Made by a program: the position numbers and the translations under genes
NCBI RefSeq assembly: GCF_001591345.1
Contig: NZ_BCUS01000014.1
Span: 1 to 64,000 of the forward strand
Direction of reading: 5' to 3'
Length of the DNA stretch: 64,000 bases
Source: Variovorax boronicumulans NBRC 103145
Lineage (GTDB): Bacteria > Pseudomonadota > Gammaproteobacteria > Burkholderiales > Burkholderiaceae_C
Shown here: piece after piece, positions 1 to 8,093 of the stretch
Layout: each line of letters starts with the position of its first letter
Numbering within the stretch: the first letter of the stretch is position 1
The notes under the pieces: generated by a model
Databases searched by the model: none
What the model was told of the DNA's origin: nothing
Seen by the model: the letters and a program-made list of their open reading frames with translations, nothing else

Positions 1-1367
1 CAGCCGTCGGCACCGACAGGCGCGGCGCGCGGCAGCCGCAGGCGAAAGCAGGCGCCCGCGCCGAGGCGGGACTCGAGCTCGACCGGCACGCCCAGCAGCT
101 CGGCCATCCGCCGCACGATGCCCAGGCCCAGGCCATGCCCCGCGGCAGGCGCGGTGCCGGAGCCCGTTGCCTGGAGCTGCACCAGGTCCTCGAACACGAG
201 CCGGTGGTTCTCGGGTGCGATGCCGGGGCCGCTGTCCTGCACGGTCAGCTCGACCCCGGCATCCGATGCATCCAATGGGTCCTGCGTACGGACCCGCACC
301 TCGACCTGCCCGCCCGCGGGCGAGAACTTGATCGCGTTGTCCACGAGGTTGGCCAGCATGCGGCGCAGCAGGTCGGGGTCGGTGCGCACCGCCAGGCCGG
401 GCGGACAGTCGGTGTGCAGCGCGACCCGGCGCGCCGCCGCCGCGGCGCCGAAGCTGGCCATCACGGCGGTCAGCAGCCGGTCGATCTGCACGCGCTGCGG
501 CTGGGCCACCACCACGCCGGCGTCGAGTTTCGAGACGTCGAGCAGCGCGTCGAGCATGGCGCGCAGCTGCTCCAGGCTGCTGTCGACCACCTCGACGATC
601 GCGCGCGCATCGGGCGCCATCGCCACGTGGCGCAGCGCACCCACGTTGAGCGCCATCGCCTGCAGGGGCTGGCGCAGGTCGTGGCTGGCGCCGGCCAGGA
701 AGCGGCTCTTGTCGTTGTTGGCGCGCACCGCCTGGTCGCGCGCGATGGCCAGCTGCGCGCGCTCGAACTCCAGCGAGGTGGCCAGCGCCTGGTTCTCGGC
801 GCGGATGCCGAACGACTCCTCGAAGGTCTGTAGGTTGCGCCGGGCAAAGCGCGTCTGCACGCCGAAGAACATCAGCACCAGCGCGGCCACGCCCCCGCCG
901 AGCCAGCCGCCGGCCACCAGCCACATGGCGGCCGTGGGCACGAAGAGCAGCCCTGCGTAGGCCAGGAAGGCGGGCATCACGGTCGCGCTGGTCGACACGG
1001 CGCCCGCGCCCCAGGACACCAGAATCATCGTGAGGACCGCGTCCAGCGTCGGGTCGAGCCGGGCCATGAACAGCGCCGCGGAGCCGTTGCAGGCACCAAT
1101 CAGCACGTTCCAGCGCACGGTGGCGCGCAGCCGCGCGGCGATGGGACGGGCGCGGTCGGCGGCCATGCGCGCGAGCGCGGCGGCGCGCCACTCGCGGCTG
1201 GCGATCACTGCCGCGAACCAGCCAAGCACCCAGGGCGTCGGCACGTCGCGCCAGACGATGGCCGCGACGACGACGGCGGTGAGCAGGATCTGCCAGCGCA
1301 ATCCCACGGCCTGCTCGGCGACCACCTGCAGGCGCCGCTCGTCCAGTTCGTCCAGCGCGGCCGGCAT
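1..1367 (-). CDS. Sensor histidine kinase, C-terminus cut by window edge
   Basis: This is a membrane-bound sensor kinase that would phosphorylate the response regulator encoded just upstream. About 455 residues are visible and the frame is still open at base 1. Residues 20-170 hold several hydrophobic segments (putative membrane sensor). A linker with coiled-coil character leads to the H-box SHDLRQPLQA, with phospho-acceptor His near residue 229. The N-box NLVDNAIKFS and the G-box DSGPGIAPEN follow. The DLRQPL form of the H-box is typical of kinases that often carry a C-terminal receiver, so a hybrid kinase is possible beyond the edge. The ATG at 1367 lies two bases after the regulator's stop, so the two genes are co-transcribed with the regulator first. 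The signal sensed is unknown. Confidence 0.9.
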   Translation of the reverse strand, partial: MPAALDELDERRLQVVAEQAVGLRWQILLTAVVVAAIVWRDVPTPWVLGWFAAVIASREWRAAALARMAADRARPIAARLRATVRWNVLIGACNGSAALFMARLDPTLDAVLTMILVSWGAGAVSTSATVMPAFLAYAGLLFVPTAAMWLVAGGWLGGGVAALVLMFFGVQTRFARRNLQTFEESFGIRAENQALATSLEFERAQLAIARDQAVRANNDKSRFLAGASHDLRQPLQAMALNVGALRHVAMAPDARAIVEVVDSSLEQLRAMLDALLDVSKLDAGVVVAQPQRVQIDRLLTAVMASFGAAAAARRVALHTDCPPGLAVRTDPDLLRRMLANLVDNAIKFSPAGGQVEVRVRTQDPLDASDAGVELTVQDSGPGIAPENHRLVFEDLVQLQATGSGTAPAAGHGLGLGIVRRMAELLGVPVELESRLGAGACFRLRLPRAAPVGADG

Positions 1368-1369
1368 GC

Positions 1370-2053
1370 TCACGCAGCCTCGAGCGCCCATGCCGCCTGC
1401 GCGTCGAAGACGCGGCACATGGCATCGGTGCGGTTGCGCGCGCCAAGCGCCCGGTAGACCATCGACAGGTGCACCTTCACGGTGCCCTCGGCAATCAGCA
1501 GCTGGCGCGCGATCAGCTTGACCGGCATGCCCCGCATCGCCAGCGCCAGCACCTCGCGCTGGCGCGGCGACAGCTCGACGCGCAGGAAGCCGGCGAGGTC
1601 CTCGCGCGGCAGCTCGTCGGGGTCGCGCGCGCGGGTCACGTCGTCGGCCAGCACGAACTCGGCCGGCAGGTAGATCTTGTGGCGCAGCACCACGCGCAGG
1701 GCCGCCTCCATGTCCTCGAGCCGGTACGACTTGGGAATGAAGCCGGCCGCGCCGGCCTCGATGACCTCGCGCACGCGCTGCGGCGAGCTTTCCGCCGACT
1801 GCATGCACACGGGCGTGGCCTCGAAGTGCGCCTTCACGGCCTTGAGCGCCGCCAGCCCGGACAGCTGGGGCAGGTGGTAGTCGAGCAGCAGCAGGTCGAT
1901 GCCGGTGGGGTCGCGCTGGCAGGCCTGCTCGGCGTCCCGCACGGCGTCGAAATGGAAGGGACGGCCGGGTTCGATCTCGGCGGCCATGCGCTCCAGCAGG
2001 AGGCGCGTGCCGTTCCAGACGATCTCGTGGTCATCGACCAGCAGAACCTTCAT
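1370..2053 (-). CDS. NarL/FixJ-family response regulator
   Basis: This is a 227-residue DNA-binding response regulator. The receiver domain starts MKVLLVDDHE and has the phospho-accepting Asp near residue 58 in LLLLDYHLP; the conserved Lys lies in IPKSYR. A LuxR-type helix-turn-helix fills roughly residues 160-215 (LSPRQREVLALAMRG, then EGTVKVHLS). The start at 2053 is chosen because GAGAGG lies about 5 bases upstream and because the receiver begins there; an in-frame upstream extension has no domain support. It is transcribed with the adjoining histidine kinase. Its target genes are not evident from the sequence. Confidence 0.92.
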   Translation of the reverse strand: MKVLLVDDHEIVWNGTRLLLERMAAEIEPGRPFHFDAVRDAEQACQRDPTGIDLLLLDYHLPQLSGLAALKAVKAHFEATPVCMQSAESSPQRVREVIEAGAAGFIPKSYRLEDMEAALRVVLRHKIYLPAEFVLADDVTRARDPDELPREDLAGFLRVELSPRQREVLALAMRGMPVKLIARQLLIAEGTVKVHLSMVYRALGARNRTDAMCRVFDAQAAWALEAA

Positions 2054-2261
2054 ACAGGCCTCTCGTCTACGGTGACCCTCCCCGTCCTGAATGCAGATTA
2101 GCGCAAAGCCCCCCAAGAAGCGAGCGTGCGCACCTACACCAAAGGCCTAGTCGGATGGCCACGCCGGGGACTAGGCGCTGCGCGCAATGGTTGCGGCGGG
2201 TGCCGCGCGGAAAACTGGCTGCATCGATCGCCACTTCGCATCCGATGCACCGAGGACCGCC

Positions 2262-3974
2262 ATGAACACCCCCCAATCTCCTGCCGCGCTGCGTGCCGCA
2301 TGGGAACCCCTTGCGTGCCGCTTGTGCATCCTGGCGCTGCACCATGTGGCGCTCGCCCGCTGGCTCTGCGCCGCGGCCATGCTCGCCGTCTCGCTGCTGG
2401 CGGGCTGCGCCGCATTGCCCGGCGAGGTACCCCGTGTCGCGTCGCACGCGCGCACCGACCTCGGGGACAGCCCCCTGGCGCGCATCGCCGCCGCGTCGCT
2501 GCCGGCTGCGGACAGTGCGATGCCCGCAATGTCCGATGTGTCCGGCGTGCGCCTGCTGCCGGGCGGCGACCAGGCCTTCGACGCACGCATCGCACTCGCG
2601 CAGGCCGCACAACACACCGTCGACGCGCAGTACTACGTGGTGGCCCAGGACAGCGCGGGGCGGCAGTTCCTGCGCGAGCTGCGCGACGCGGCGCAGCGCG
2701 GCGTGCGCGTGCGCCTGCTGGTCGACGACCTGTACACGGGCGGAGACGACGAGATGCTGGCCGGGCTGGCCGCGCACGCCAACGTGGAAGTGCGCGTCTT
2801 CAACCCGCTGCCGGTGCGCAGCGGTGGCCTGCGCACGCGCGTGCTGCTGTCGCTGCACGAGATCGGCCGCGTGAACCGGCGCATGCACAACAAGCTCTTC
2901 ATTGCCGACAACAGCTTCGCCATCACCGGCGGACGCAACATCGCCGACGAGTACTTCGGGCGCAGCAAGCCGGTGAACTTCATCGACATGGACGCGCTGG
3001 TGGCCGGGCCGGTGGTGCGCGCGCTGTCGGCGAGCTTCGATGCCTTCTGGAACGGACCGCTGTCGTACCCCTTCGAGGCCATCGCGGCCGACAGCGCCCC
3101 GGCACCAGCCCCTGCGCGCGAACGCTTCGCCGCGCTGGTGCGCGACCTCGCGCGCTTCATGCCGCCTGCCGACGAACCCGATGCGCTGGGACGCGGCCCG
3201 GTCGGCGCGCAGCTGGCACAGGGGCGCGTCGCGCTGGTGCCTGCGCAGGTGCGCGTGGTTGCGGACGCGGCGGTGCCAGGCCGCTTCGCTGATGATGCCG
3301 GCGGCAACGTCGAAGAAGCCGCAGCGCCGCAAGGCCGCGAGGGCGCGGTCATGGCCGCGAACCTCGACCTCTTCCGGACCGCGCGCTCGGAGGTGCTCGT
3401 CGTCTCGCCCTACTTCGTGCCCATGCCCCGCATGATCGAGGCGCTGCGCCATGCGAGCCGCGAGGGCGCGCGCGTGTCGGTGATGACCAATTCGCTCGCC
3501 ACCACCGATGAGCCGCTGGTGCACTATGGCTACGCGCGCTACCGCAGCGCCCTCTTGCAGATGGGCGCCATGCTGTATGAGCTGATGCCGGCCAGCGAAG
3601 CGCATCCCGCCTGGAGCGACACCGAAAGCAGCCGCGGCTCGCTCGGTCGCCTGCACGCCAAGCTGGCAGTGGTCGACCGGCGCTGGTTCTACGTGGGGTC
3701 GATGAACATGGACCGGCGCTCGGCGCACTGCAACACCGAACTGGGCCTGATCGTCGACAGCCCCGCGCTGGCCAGCGAGCTGGCCGACCTGATCCAGCGC
3801 GTGCGCATGCCCGCGAGCTTCACCGTGAGCGAGGTACCTCTGAGAGGTGGCCTGCAATGGAGCTTCCTGCGCGACGGACGTCGCTGGGTGCTTCACCGGG
3901 AGCCCGAATCGAACTGGGCCCAACGACTGCGCTGGTCCGTGTTGTCGCTGGTGGTGGACGAAGATTTTCTGTAA
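2262..3974 (+). CDS. Phospholipase D-family lipoprotein, ClsC-like cardiolipin synthase
   Basis: This is a 570-residue protein with two HKD phosphodiesterase motifs, HNKLFIAD at about residue 209 and LHAKLAVVD at about residue 464. Each is followed by the GG/GS and N residues of the phospholipase D fold (GGRNIADEYF, GSMNMDRRS). Proteins with this architecture include the cardiolipin synthase ClsC/YmdC, which joins phosphatidyl groups at the inner membrane. A lipobox SLLAGC puts the lipidated Cys near residue 49, an unusually long leader, so the true start may be further downstream. The gene is monocistronic, with no neighbours of obvious lipid function. Substrate assignment is by family only. 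Confidence 0.82.
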   Translation: MNTPQSPAALRAAWEPLACRLCILALHHVALARWLCAAAMLAVSLLAGCAALPGEVPRVASHARTDLGDSPLARIAAASLPAADSAMPAMSDVSGVRLLPGGDQAFDARIALAQAAQHTVDAQYYVVAQDSAGRQFLRELRDAAQRGVRVRLLVDDLYTGGDDEMLAGLAAHANVEVRVFNPLPVRSGGLRTRVLLSLHEIGRVNRRMHNKLFIADNSFAITGGRNIADEYFGRSKPVNFIDMDALVAGPVVRALSASFDAFWNGPLSYPFEAIAADSAPAPAPARERFAALVRDLARFMPPADEPDALGRGPVGAQLAQGRVALVPAQVRVVADAAVPGRFADDAGGNVEEAAAPQGREGAVMAANLDLFRTARSEVLVVSPYFVPMPRMIEALRHASREGARVSVMTNSLATTDEPLVHYGYARYRSALLQMGAMLYELMPASEAHPAWSDTESSRGSLGRLHAKLAVVDRRWFYVGSMNMDRRSAHCNTELGLIVDSPALASELADLIQRVRMPASFTVSEVPLRGGLQWSFLRDGRRWVLHREPESNWAQRLRWSVLSLVVDEDFL

Positions 3975-4142
3975 CCCGGCTTACGCAAACTGCCACATGA
4001 CGCTCTTCGAAAGAGCGGCGCTTTCGTGCAAGAAATAGATCACTGCACGCGTGGCCCAGGACTACCATTCCATCGTTCACGTGCGGTTCGGCACGAGACT
4101 GCCGCGGACTGTTTGCTCACTCGTGTCGCAAGGAGAGTCGCG

Positions 4143-4523
4143 ATGGCAAGTCCGATGAACGTCAACAAGCTTCAGACGAAATCCCATGACGAACCGGATG
4201 AGGTTCGGGAGCCCGAGAAGACCCGGGTCGAAGTGGTCCGCCTCGAGGGCTACACGCTCGGACGCTTCAAGTTCGAGCCCGGATGGCGCTGGTCGAAGTG
4301 CATCAAGCCGGTCGTGGGCACGGACAGTTGCCAGGTGGCTCACGTCGGGTACGCGGTCTCCGGCCGAGTCACCGTGCAAATGGATGACGGCTCGCAGACC
4401 GTCATCGAGGAGGGCATGTCGTACACCATTCCGCCGGGTCACGACGCATGGGTCGAAGGCAACGCGCCGTTCGTCGGCCTGGAGATGATGAGCGCAGAGG
4501 AATTCGCAAAGCCCCAAAGCTGA
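4143..4523 (+). CDS. Small cupin-domain protein
   Basis: This is a 126-residue single-domain cupin. The core runs from about residue 55 to 120 and includes GYAVSGRVTVQMDDG and a PPGHDAW segment. The usual metal-binding histidines are only partly present (H in AHVGY and PPGHD), so it may bind a metal weakly or act as a sensor or ligand-binding fold. The start is supported by AAGGAGA about 9 bases upstream. Related proteins are annotated simply as cupin; no substrate can be inferred. It converges on the ferredoxin gene downstream. Confidence 0.75.
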   Translation: MASPMNVNKLQTKSHDEPDEVREPEKTRVEVVRLEGYTLGRFKFEPGWRWSKCIKPVVGTDSCQVAHVGYAVSGRVTVQMDDGSQTVIEEGMSYTIPPGHDAWVEGNAPFVGLEMMSAEEFAKPQS

Positions 4524-4652
4524 GCCGGGGTGAGAGGCCTCGGGAAGAGACTTCTTCGGGATGGTCGAACGGGGCGTGGCACCCGCGACCGTCCGGCTCA
4601 CGCGCCCGGGTCTGCGGATTGCCCGAGCGGCGAGCCGGGCGCCGGAGGCGTT

Positions 4653-4886
4653 TCAGCCCTTTCGCATGGTGATCGCATGAAAAGGGCAAGTCACTGCGCA
4701 ATCGCTGCAGCCCGTGCACCGATCCGCGTCTTGAAGCGTCGACAACTTCTTCCATTGCTCGACTTCGAGACTGAGAAGGTGAAGGTCGCACGCGGCGACG
4801 CACCAGCCGCAGCCCGTGCAACGCGCGGCGTCGACAACGGGCAGCCAACCGGGTCGGTGCGGGCGGCGAGGCTGATGTACGTCCAT
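4653..4886 (-). CDS. Two-cluster 4Fe-4S ferredoxin-type protein
   Basis: This is a 77-residue protein that is almost entirely a bacterial-type ferredoxin. It has two complete CxxCxxCxxxC motifs, CTGCGWCVAAC near residue 23 and CTGCSDCAVTC near residue 57, each able to ligate a [4Fe-4S] cluster. It would act as a soluble electron carrier. ATG 4886 is preferred; an in-frame TTG four codons upstream is possible. No redox partner gene lies next to it, the nearest Fe-S enzyme being the indolepyruvate oxidoreductase about 6 kb away. The gene stands alone between a convergent cupin and a divergent hypothetical gene, in a patch of lower GC. Confidence 0.85.
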   Translation of the reverse strand: MDVHQPRRPHRPGWLPVVDAARCTGCGWCVAACDLHLLSLEVEQWKKLSTLQDADRCTGCSDCAVTCPFHAITMRKG

Positions 4887-4969
4887 CTGTGATTCCAACG
4901 AGCCGTATCGGCCCGGAAGGTAGCATGCTGCTGGCTGCAGTCGGCCAACACCAGACGTACGATAGGACC

Positions 4970-5218
4970 ATGAAAATTGAACCCGTCGCGCTGAAGGTTA
5001 CGGGCGTTGTTGACCTCGAGATGGCTCGGGAGATGCTGAACGCTCATCTCGTCGACGTCGGCTATGCCGTAGTCGAGGGTGAGTCGCTGCTGGTCAGCCC
5101 GGATGACGCGAACCTTCGCGACCAGCGGGACTACGAGTGGTTTGAGACGGTCGTAATTTCATTGCTTCACGAGCGCGGGGAAGCGGCAGCGTGCGGGTCT
5201 GTCCATGCTCCGCGATAG
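4970..5218 (+). CDS. Hypothetical protein, 82 residues
   Basis: I do not recognise this family. The start is taken at ATG 4970 (MKIEPVALKV), with a weak upstream AGGA. The product is acidic, predicted soluble, and shows a VDLEMAREMLNAHLVDVGYAVVEGE region that could form an alpha/beta unit. It has no signal peptide, cysteine motif or membrane segment apart from the alternative N-terminal extension reaching 4889. It sits divergent to the ferredoxin gene and just before the TonB-like gene, within the low-GC patch. Confidence 0.45.
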   Translation: MKIEPVALKVTGVVDLEMAREMLNAHLVDVGYAVVEGESLLVSPDDANLRDQRDYEWFETVVISLLHERGEAAACGSVHAPR

Positions 5219-5273
5219 CCGCATCCGGCCAAAAACAGACTCGAGACTTCAAACCCTCAATCATCCATCTAGC

Positions 5274-5972
5274 ATGTTTCTGGACACCTTGATTTCTCCG
5301 CGTCAAGCGTCGGCGGTGGCTTCGCGTGTGCGAGGACGCTCACTCTCAAGCCGCTTTGCGTTGGTGCTCTGGCTGACGCTTGCCGGCAACCCATGCACGG
5401 CCCAAACAGCGACAGCGACTGAACTTGACGCAGCGCGCGAGAGGATTTCCGCTATGCAGAGGGAGCAGAAAGCCCTTCTGGAAAAAGTTCGCGCCGATCT
5501 TGCAGCCCTACCAACGCTACCTTCGGAGCGAAAAAACGAGAGCAGGAAGCTGAGTGAGGAAAGAAGAAAACGCGAAGAGATGCAGCGCTTGCTCGAGCAA
5601 ATCGAAGCTCGCATCGACGTTGAAGGCAGGGCGCCGCGCACGCACTATGCGTCCCCCTCCTGGTTGCGAACGGCCCCTGTCGCTCAGGCGTACCACGATC
5701 GGTTGATCAAGAAGATCGAAGAACGCGGAACCATGACCTTTCCAATGCAGGACGGCAAATCCGTCTATGGCAAGGTGACCTTGATATTGAGTCTAGATGC
5801 GCAAGGCAACGTTTCCGACATCGAGGTGGCCGAGGCGACATCGCCGTTCCTGGCATCCCATCTACAAAAGTTGATTCGCGACATGGCCCCGTTTGAGCCT
5901 TTCCCTTCTGAAATGGCAAGTTCGACGGATCTGTTAGTGACAAGGTTGCCATTCGCCTTCAGAAACAATTAG
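5274..5972 (+). CDS. Secreted protein with coiled coil and TonB C-terminal-like domain
   Basis: The 232-residue product has a signal-like segment FALVLWLTLAGNPCTAQT and then a charged coiled coil, about residues 55-120, rich in Glu, Lys and Arg. The C-terminal region VYGKVTLILSLDAQGNVSDI matches the pattern of TonB C-terminal domains (a V-x-F/L-x-I-x-x-x-G strand followed by a helix ending with PFEPFP). TonB-C proteins usually contact outer-membrane transporters; here there are no ExbB/ExbD neighbours and no long proline linker, so a periplasmic structural role is equally possible. ATG 5205 is an alternative start and would overlap the preceding gene. Base composition is visibly lower in GC than the surrounding genes. 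Confidence 0.6.
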   Translation: MFLDTLISPRQASAVASRVRGRSLSSRFALVLWLTLAGNPCTAQTATATELDAARERISAMQREQKALLEKVRADLAALPTLPSERKNESRKLSEERRKREEMQRLLEQIEARIDVEGRAPRTHYASPSWLRTAPVAQAYHDRLIKKIEERGTMTFPMQDGKSVYGKVTLILSLDAQGNVSDIEVAEATSPFLASHLQKLIRDMAPFEPFPSEMASSTDLLVTRLPFAFRNN

Positions 5973-6350
5973 CCTGAAAGTTCGGTGTCGATACCGAATG
6001 GTTGAAATCTCCGTTGCCGAGACGACCCGTCGACCGATTCAGACCTGTTTCAGCCATTTCAACTAGAACGACCGCTTTCGAAAAGGGCTGATGTTCGCTA
6101 TGGGCCCGTTGCGGCCATTCCCGGCCCCCAGTTCCTCGCGAAGAATCCGTCACCCAACCGGCCATCATCTGCGTCGACCTGCACCACAGCGCCACGAACG
6201 CGACCTGTCGACATCTGCGACGAAGCGCTACGCCGCCATTGCTGCATGCGTGCAACGCCCCTGTTGCCGGATCGCCATCGCGGTGTTAGCCTGCGCTCCC
6301 CCAAAGATCAACCATCGCGTTGCGGCCAACACCAACCGCATGAGAGCCCC
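5973..6350 (+). other. Intergenic stretch without a recognisable gene
   Basis: No ORF here has a ribosome binding site, a domain or a codon pattern like its neighbours. The short frames on both strands look incidental. The right part must contain the promoter for the leader of the EF-Tu paralogue, but no convincing -35/-10 pair could be picked out by eye. Confidence 0.5.
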
Positions 6351-6443
6351 ATGAAGCAGTTCCTGACCACGCAAGATGCATCGATGACCCGCGCAGCCGC
6401 GGTGATTTCGCTGCGCGCCTTTTTTGCCGAATTGCGTTCCTAG
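6351..6443 (+). CDS. Putative leader peptide 1 of the EF-Tu paralogue
   Basis: A 30-codon ORF begins MKQFLTTQDASMTRAAAV and ends TAG at 6441-6443. It is followed directly by AGCCTT, the sequence CCTGGAGG (6454-6461), a hairpin GGAGGC-TCG-GCCTCC (6457-6471) and an intrinsic terminator (6485-6520). The same order occurs a second time downstream. A short ORF placed immediately before alternative hairpins and a terminator is the layout of transcription attenuators. No functional peptide family is recognised and a role in cis is inferred. The ribosome binding site is weak (GAGAG upstream). Confidence 0.5.
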   Translation: MKQFLTTQDASMTRAAAVISLRAFFAELRS

Positions 6444-6484
6444 AGCCTTTCCACCTGGAGGCTCGGCCTCCTGAGTTTCACAAG

Positions 6485-6520
6485 ACCCGGTAGGCCTCAA
6501 GCCACCGGGTTTTTTGTTTT
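6485..6520 (+). terminator. Intrinsic terminator 1 in the EF-Tu paralogue leader
   Basis: The stem ACCCGGT (6485-6491) pairs with ACCGGGT (6504-6510). An inner AGGC/GCC pairing closes on a CTCAA loop. A run of T with a single G (6510-6520) follows. It lies about 310 bases upstream of the main gene, which makes it a regulatory rather than end-of-gene terminator. Confidence 0.8.
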
Positions 6521-6546
6521 CTGCCTGCCCACCTGGAGATTTGGAC

Positions 6547-6633
6547 ATGAGCCCCGAACGAGAGCTTCTTTCTTCCGCCGCACGCGCTGCCGGCGCAGTG
6601 CTGTGCGTCAACTCCGTGGAGTGGTTCGTGTAG
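6547..6633 (+). CDS. Putative leader peptide 2 of the EF-Tu paralogue
   Basis: A 28-codon ORF ([16 protein letters not shown] at the start, SVEWFV at the end) has a good Shine-Dalgarno CTGGAG at 6533-6538, eight bases before the ATG. The stop TAG at 6631-6633 is followed by AGCCTT and CCTGGAGG, as in leader ORF 1. Segment 6636-6643 (CCTTCAGG) can pair with 6653-6661 (GCCTGGAGG). The latter can instead pair with 6667-6675 (CCTTCAGGC), which can itself pair with GCCTG in the terminator stem. A ribosome on the stop codon would cover the first segment. This is an attenuator geometry; the peptide itself probably has no function. Confidence 0.6.
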   Translation: MSPERELLSSAARAAGAVLCVNSVEWFV

Positions 6634-6684
6634 AGCCTTCAGGCCCTCGTGCGCCTGGAGGTCCATCCTTCAGGCAAGAAAAAA

Positions 6685-6718
6685 AGCCTGTCGGGTGGTC
6701 CACCCCGGCAGGCTTTTC
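6685..6718 (+). terminator. Intrinsic terminator 2 in the EF-Tu paralogue leader
   Basis: AGCCTG (6685-6690) pairs with CAGGCT (6709-6714). The stem extends with A-T pairs on the outside (AAAA with TTTT), has a G+C-rich interior, and is followed by CTTTT. It stands 115 bases before the start codon of the EF-Tu paralogue and would block its transcription unless an upstream segment sequesters the 5' arm. Confidence 0.8.
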
Positions 6719-6832
6719 TTTTGCCCGCATGGCGGGCACCGCGAGTTTGGTGCGCGCGCACCAACAACCCGCCGACCGTTTCGCCTGGCCAGCGAATCGC
6801 GTCGGTTTTTCAATCTCAAACTGGAGAGAAAC

Positions 6833-8029
6833 ATGATGAACAACAAGGTTCATGTGAATGTCGGAACCATCGGTCACGTCGACCATGGAAAGACGACGCT
6901 GACGGCTGCTCTGACCTTCGTGCAGGCCGCGCGCTTTGGCGGCGATGCGCTGTCCTATGGACAGATCGACAACGCGAAGGAAGAGCGCGAGCGCGGCATC
7001 ACGATCAATACCTCGCATGTCGAGTACGAGTCGGACGGCCGTCACTACGCACACATCGACTGCCCCGGGCATGCCGACTACATCAAGAACATGATCACCG
7101 GCGCCTCGCAGATGGACGGCGCGATCCTGCTGGTGGACGGCACCGAAGGCGCCGCGCGGCAGACCATCGAGCACGTGCTGCTGGCGCGTCAGGTGAACGT
7201 CGGCCACATGGTGGTGTTCGTGAACAAGATGGACCTCGTTGCCGCGAGTGACCGTGCGGAGATCGAGCAGCTGATCGAAATGGAGATCGGCGCGCTGCTG
7301 GCTGCGCACGGTTACCACGAGGCCCGCTTCGTGTTCGGCAGCGCACTGAAGGCCCTGGCCGCCGCCGAACGCGGCGACCTCGAAGGGTCGGACGTGCAAT
7401 GCATCGTCGAGCTCGTGGATGCGCTGGACGCGTGCATTCCTGATCCGGTGCGCGACTACGACGCGCCGTTCATGATGCCCGTCGAGGGCGTGCACACCAT
7501 CGCGGGCCGCGGCACCGTGGTCAGCGGCCGTGTGGAGCGCGGCGTGATCCGCGTGGGTGACAGCCTGGAGATCGTCGGGCTCAGCGCGAACGGCGACGAG
7601 CAGGTGGTCGTCACCGGCGTGCAGTCCTTTCACAAGGACGTCGCCAAGGCACGGGCCGGCATGAACGTTGGCCTGCTGCTGCGCGGGGTCAAGCGCGACG
7701 CTGTCGTGCGAGGCCAGGTGGTCGTGAAGCCCGGTGCACTGAAGCCGTACCGGACGGGGCGTGCACAGATCTTCGTCCTCAGCAAGGACGAAGGTGGCCG
7801 CCATACCCCGTTCGGCTCGGGCTACCAGCCGCAGTTCTTCTTCGGCACGACCGACGTGACGGGTGTCATTCGCGTCGACACCGAGACCGGCATGGTCGAG
7901 CCGGGCGCACAGGCGCAGATCAGCTTCGAGCTGAACAAGCCCGTGGCCATCGAGAACGGCATGCGGTTCGCCATGCGCGAAGGCGGCAAGACCGTCGGCG
8001 CAGGCATCGTGACCGAGGTGCTCGGCTGA
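6833..8029 (+). CDS. Divergent elongation factor Tu paralogue
   Basis: This is a 398-residue translational GTPase, collinear with EF-Tu over all three domains. The G motifs are intact: GHVDHGKT (G1), GITINT (G2), DCPGH with the catalytic His (G3), NKMD (G4) and GSAL (G5). It differs widely from housekeeping EF-Tu. The basic N-terminal extension before HVNVGTIGH is reduced to about six residues, two residues are missing near E. coli 160-165 (Tyr160 becomes His) and two are inserted near E. coli 250. By alignment E259 becomes Q and R262 becomes H near the aminoacyl-tRNA 3' end pocket, and R333 becomes G ([10 protein letters not shown]), a site known for pulvomycin resistance. Gln124 and Ala375, kirromycin-resistance sites, are unchanged. 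CTGGAGAG lies just before ATG 6833. There is no fusA or ribosomal-protein neighbour, unlike normal tuf. Confidence 0.88.
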   Translation: MMNNKVHVNVGTIGHVDHGKTTLTAALTFVQAARFGGDALSYGQIDNAKEERERGITINTSHVEYESDGRHYAHIDCPGHADYIKNMITGASQMDGAILLVDGTEGAARQTIEHVLLARQVNVGHMVVFVNKMDLVAASDRAEIEQLIEMEIGALLAAHGYHEARFVFGSALKALAAAERGDLEGSDVQCIVELVDALDACIPDPVRDYDAPFMMPVEGVHTIAGRGTVVSGRVERGVIRVGDSLEIVGLSANGDEQVVVTGVQSFHKDVAKARAGMNVGLLLRGVKRDAVVRGQVVVKPGALKPYRTGRAQIFVLSKDEGGRHTPFGSGYQPQFFFGTTDVTGVIRVDTETGMVEPGAQAQISFELNKPVAIENGMRFAMREGGKTVGAGIVTEVLG

Positions 8030-8047
8030 AAGGCTGATGCGCCACTT

Positions 8048-8088
8048 GCCCCTGTGGCCCGATTGCCGGGCGGCAGGGGCTTTTTTTT
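8048..8088 (+). terminator. Terminator after the EF-Tu paralogue
   Basis: GCCCCTG (8048-8054) pairs with CAGGGGC (8074-8080). An inner GCCCG/CGGGC pairing is present and eight T residues follow. It lies between convergent genes and may serve both. Confidence 0.85.
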
Positions 8089-8093
8089 GAGCC

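Noticed and set aside
2067..3923. 618-residue minus-strand frame opposite the phospholipase D-like gene
   Set aside because: It is the antisense shadow of a gene with clear HKD motifs; the translation is His/Arg/Gln-rich and without domains.
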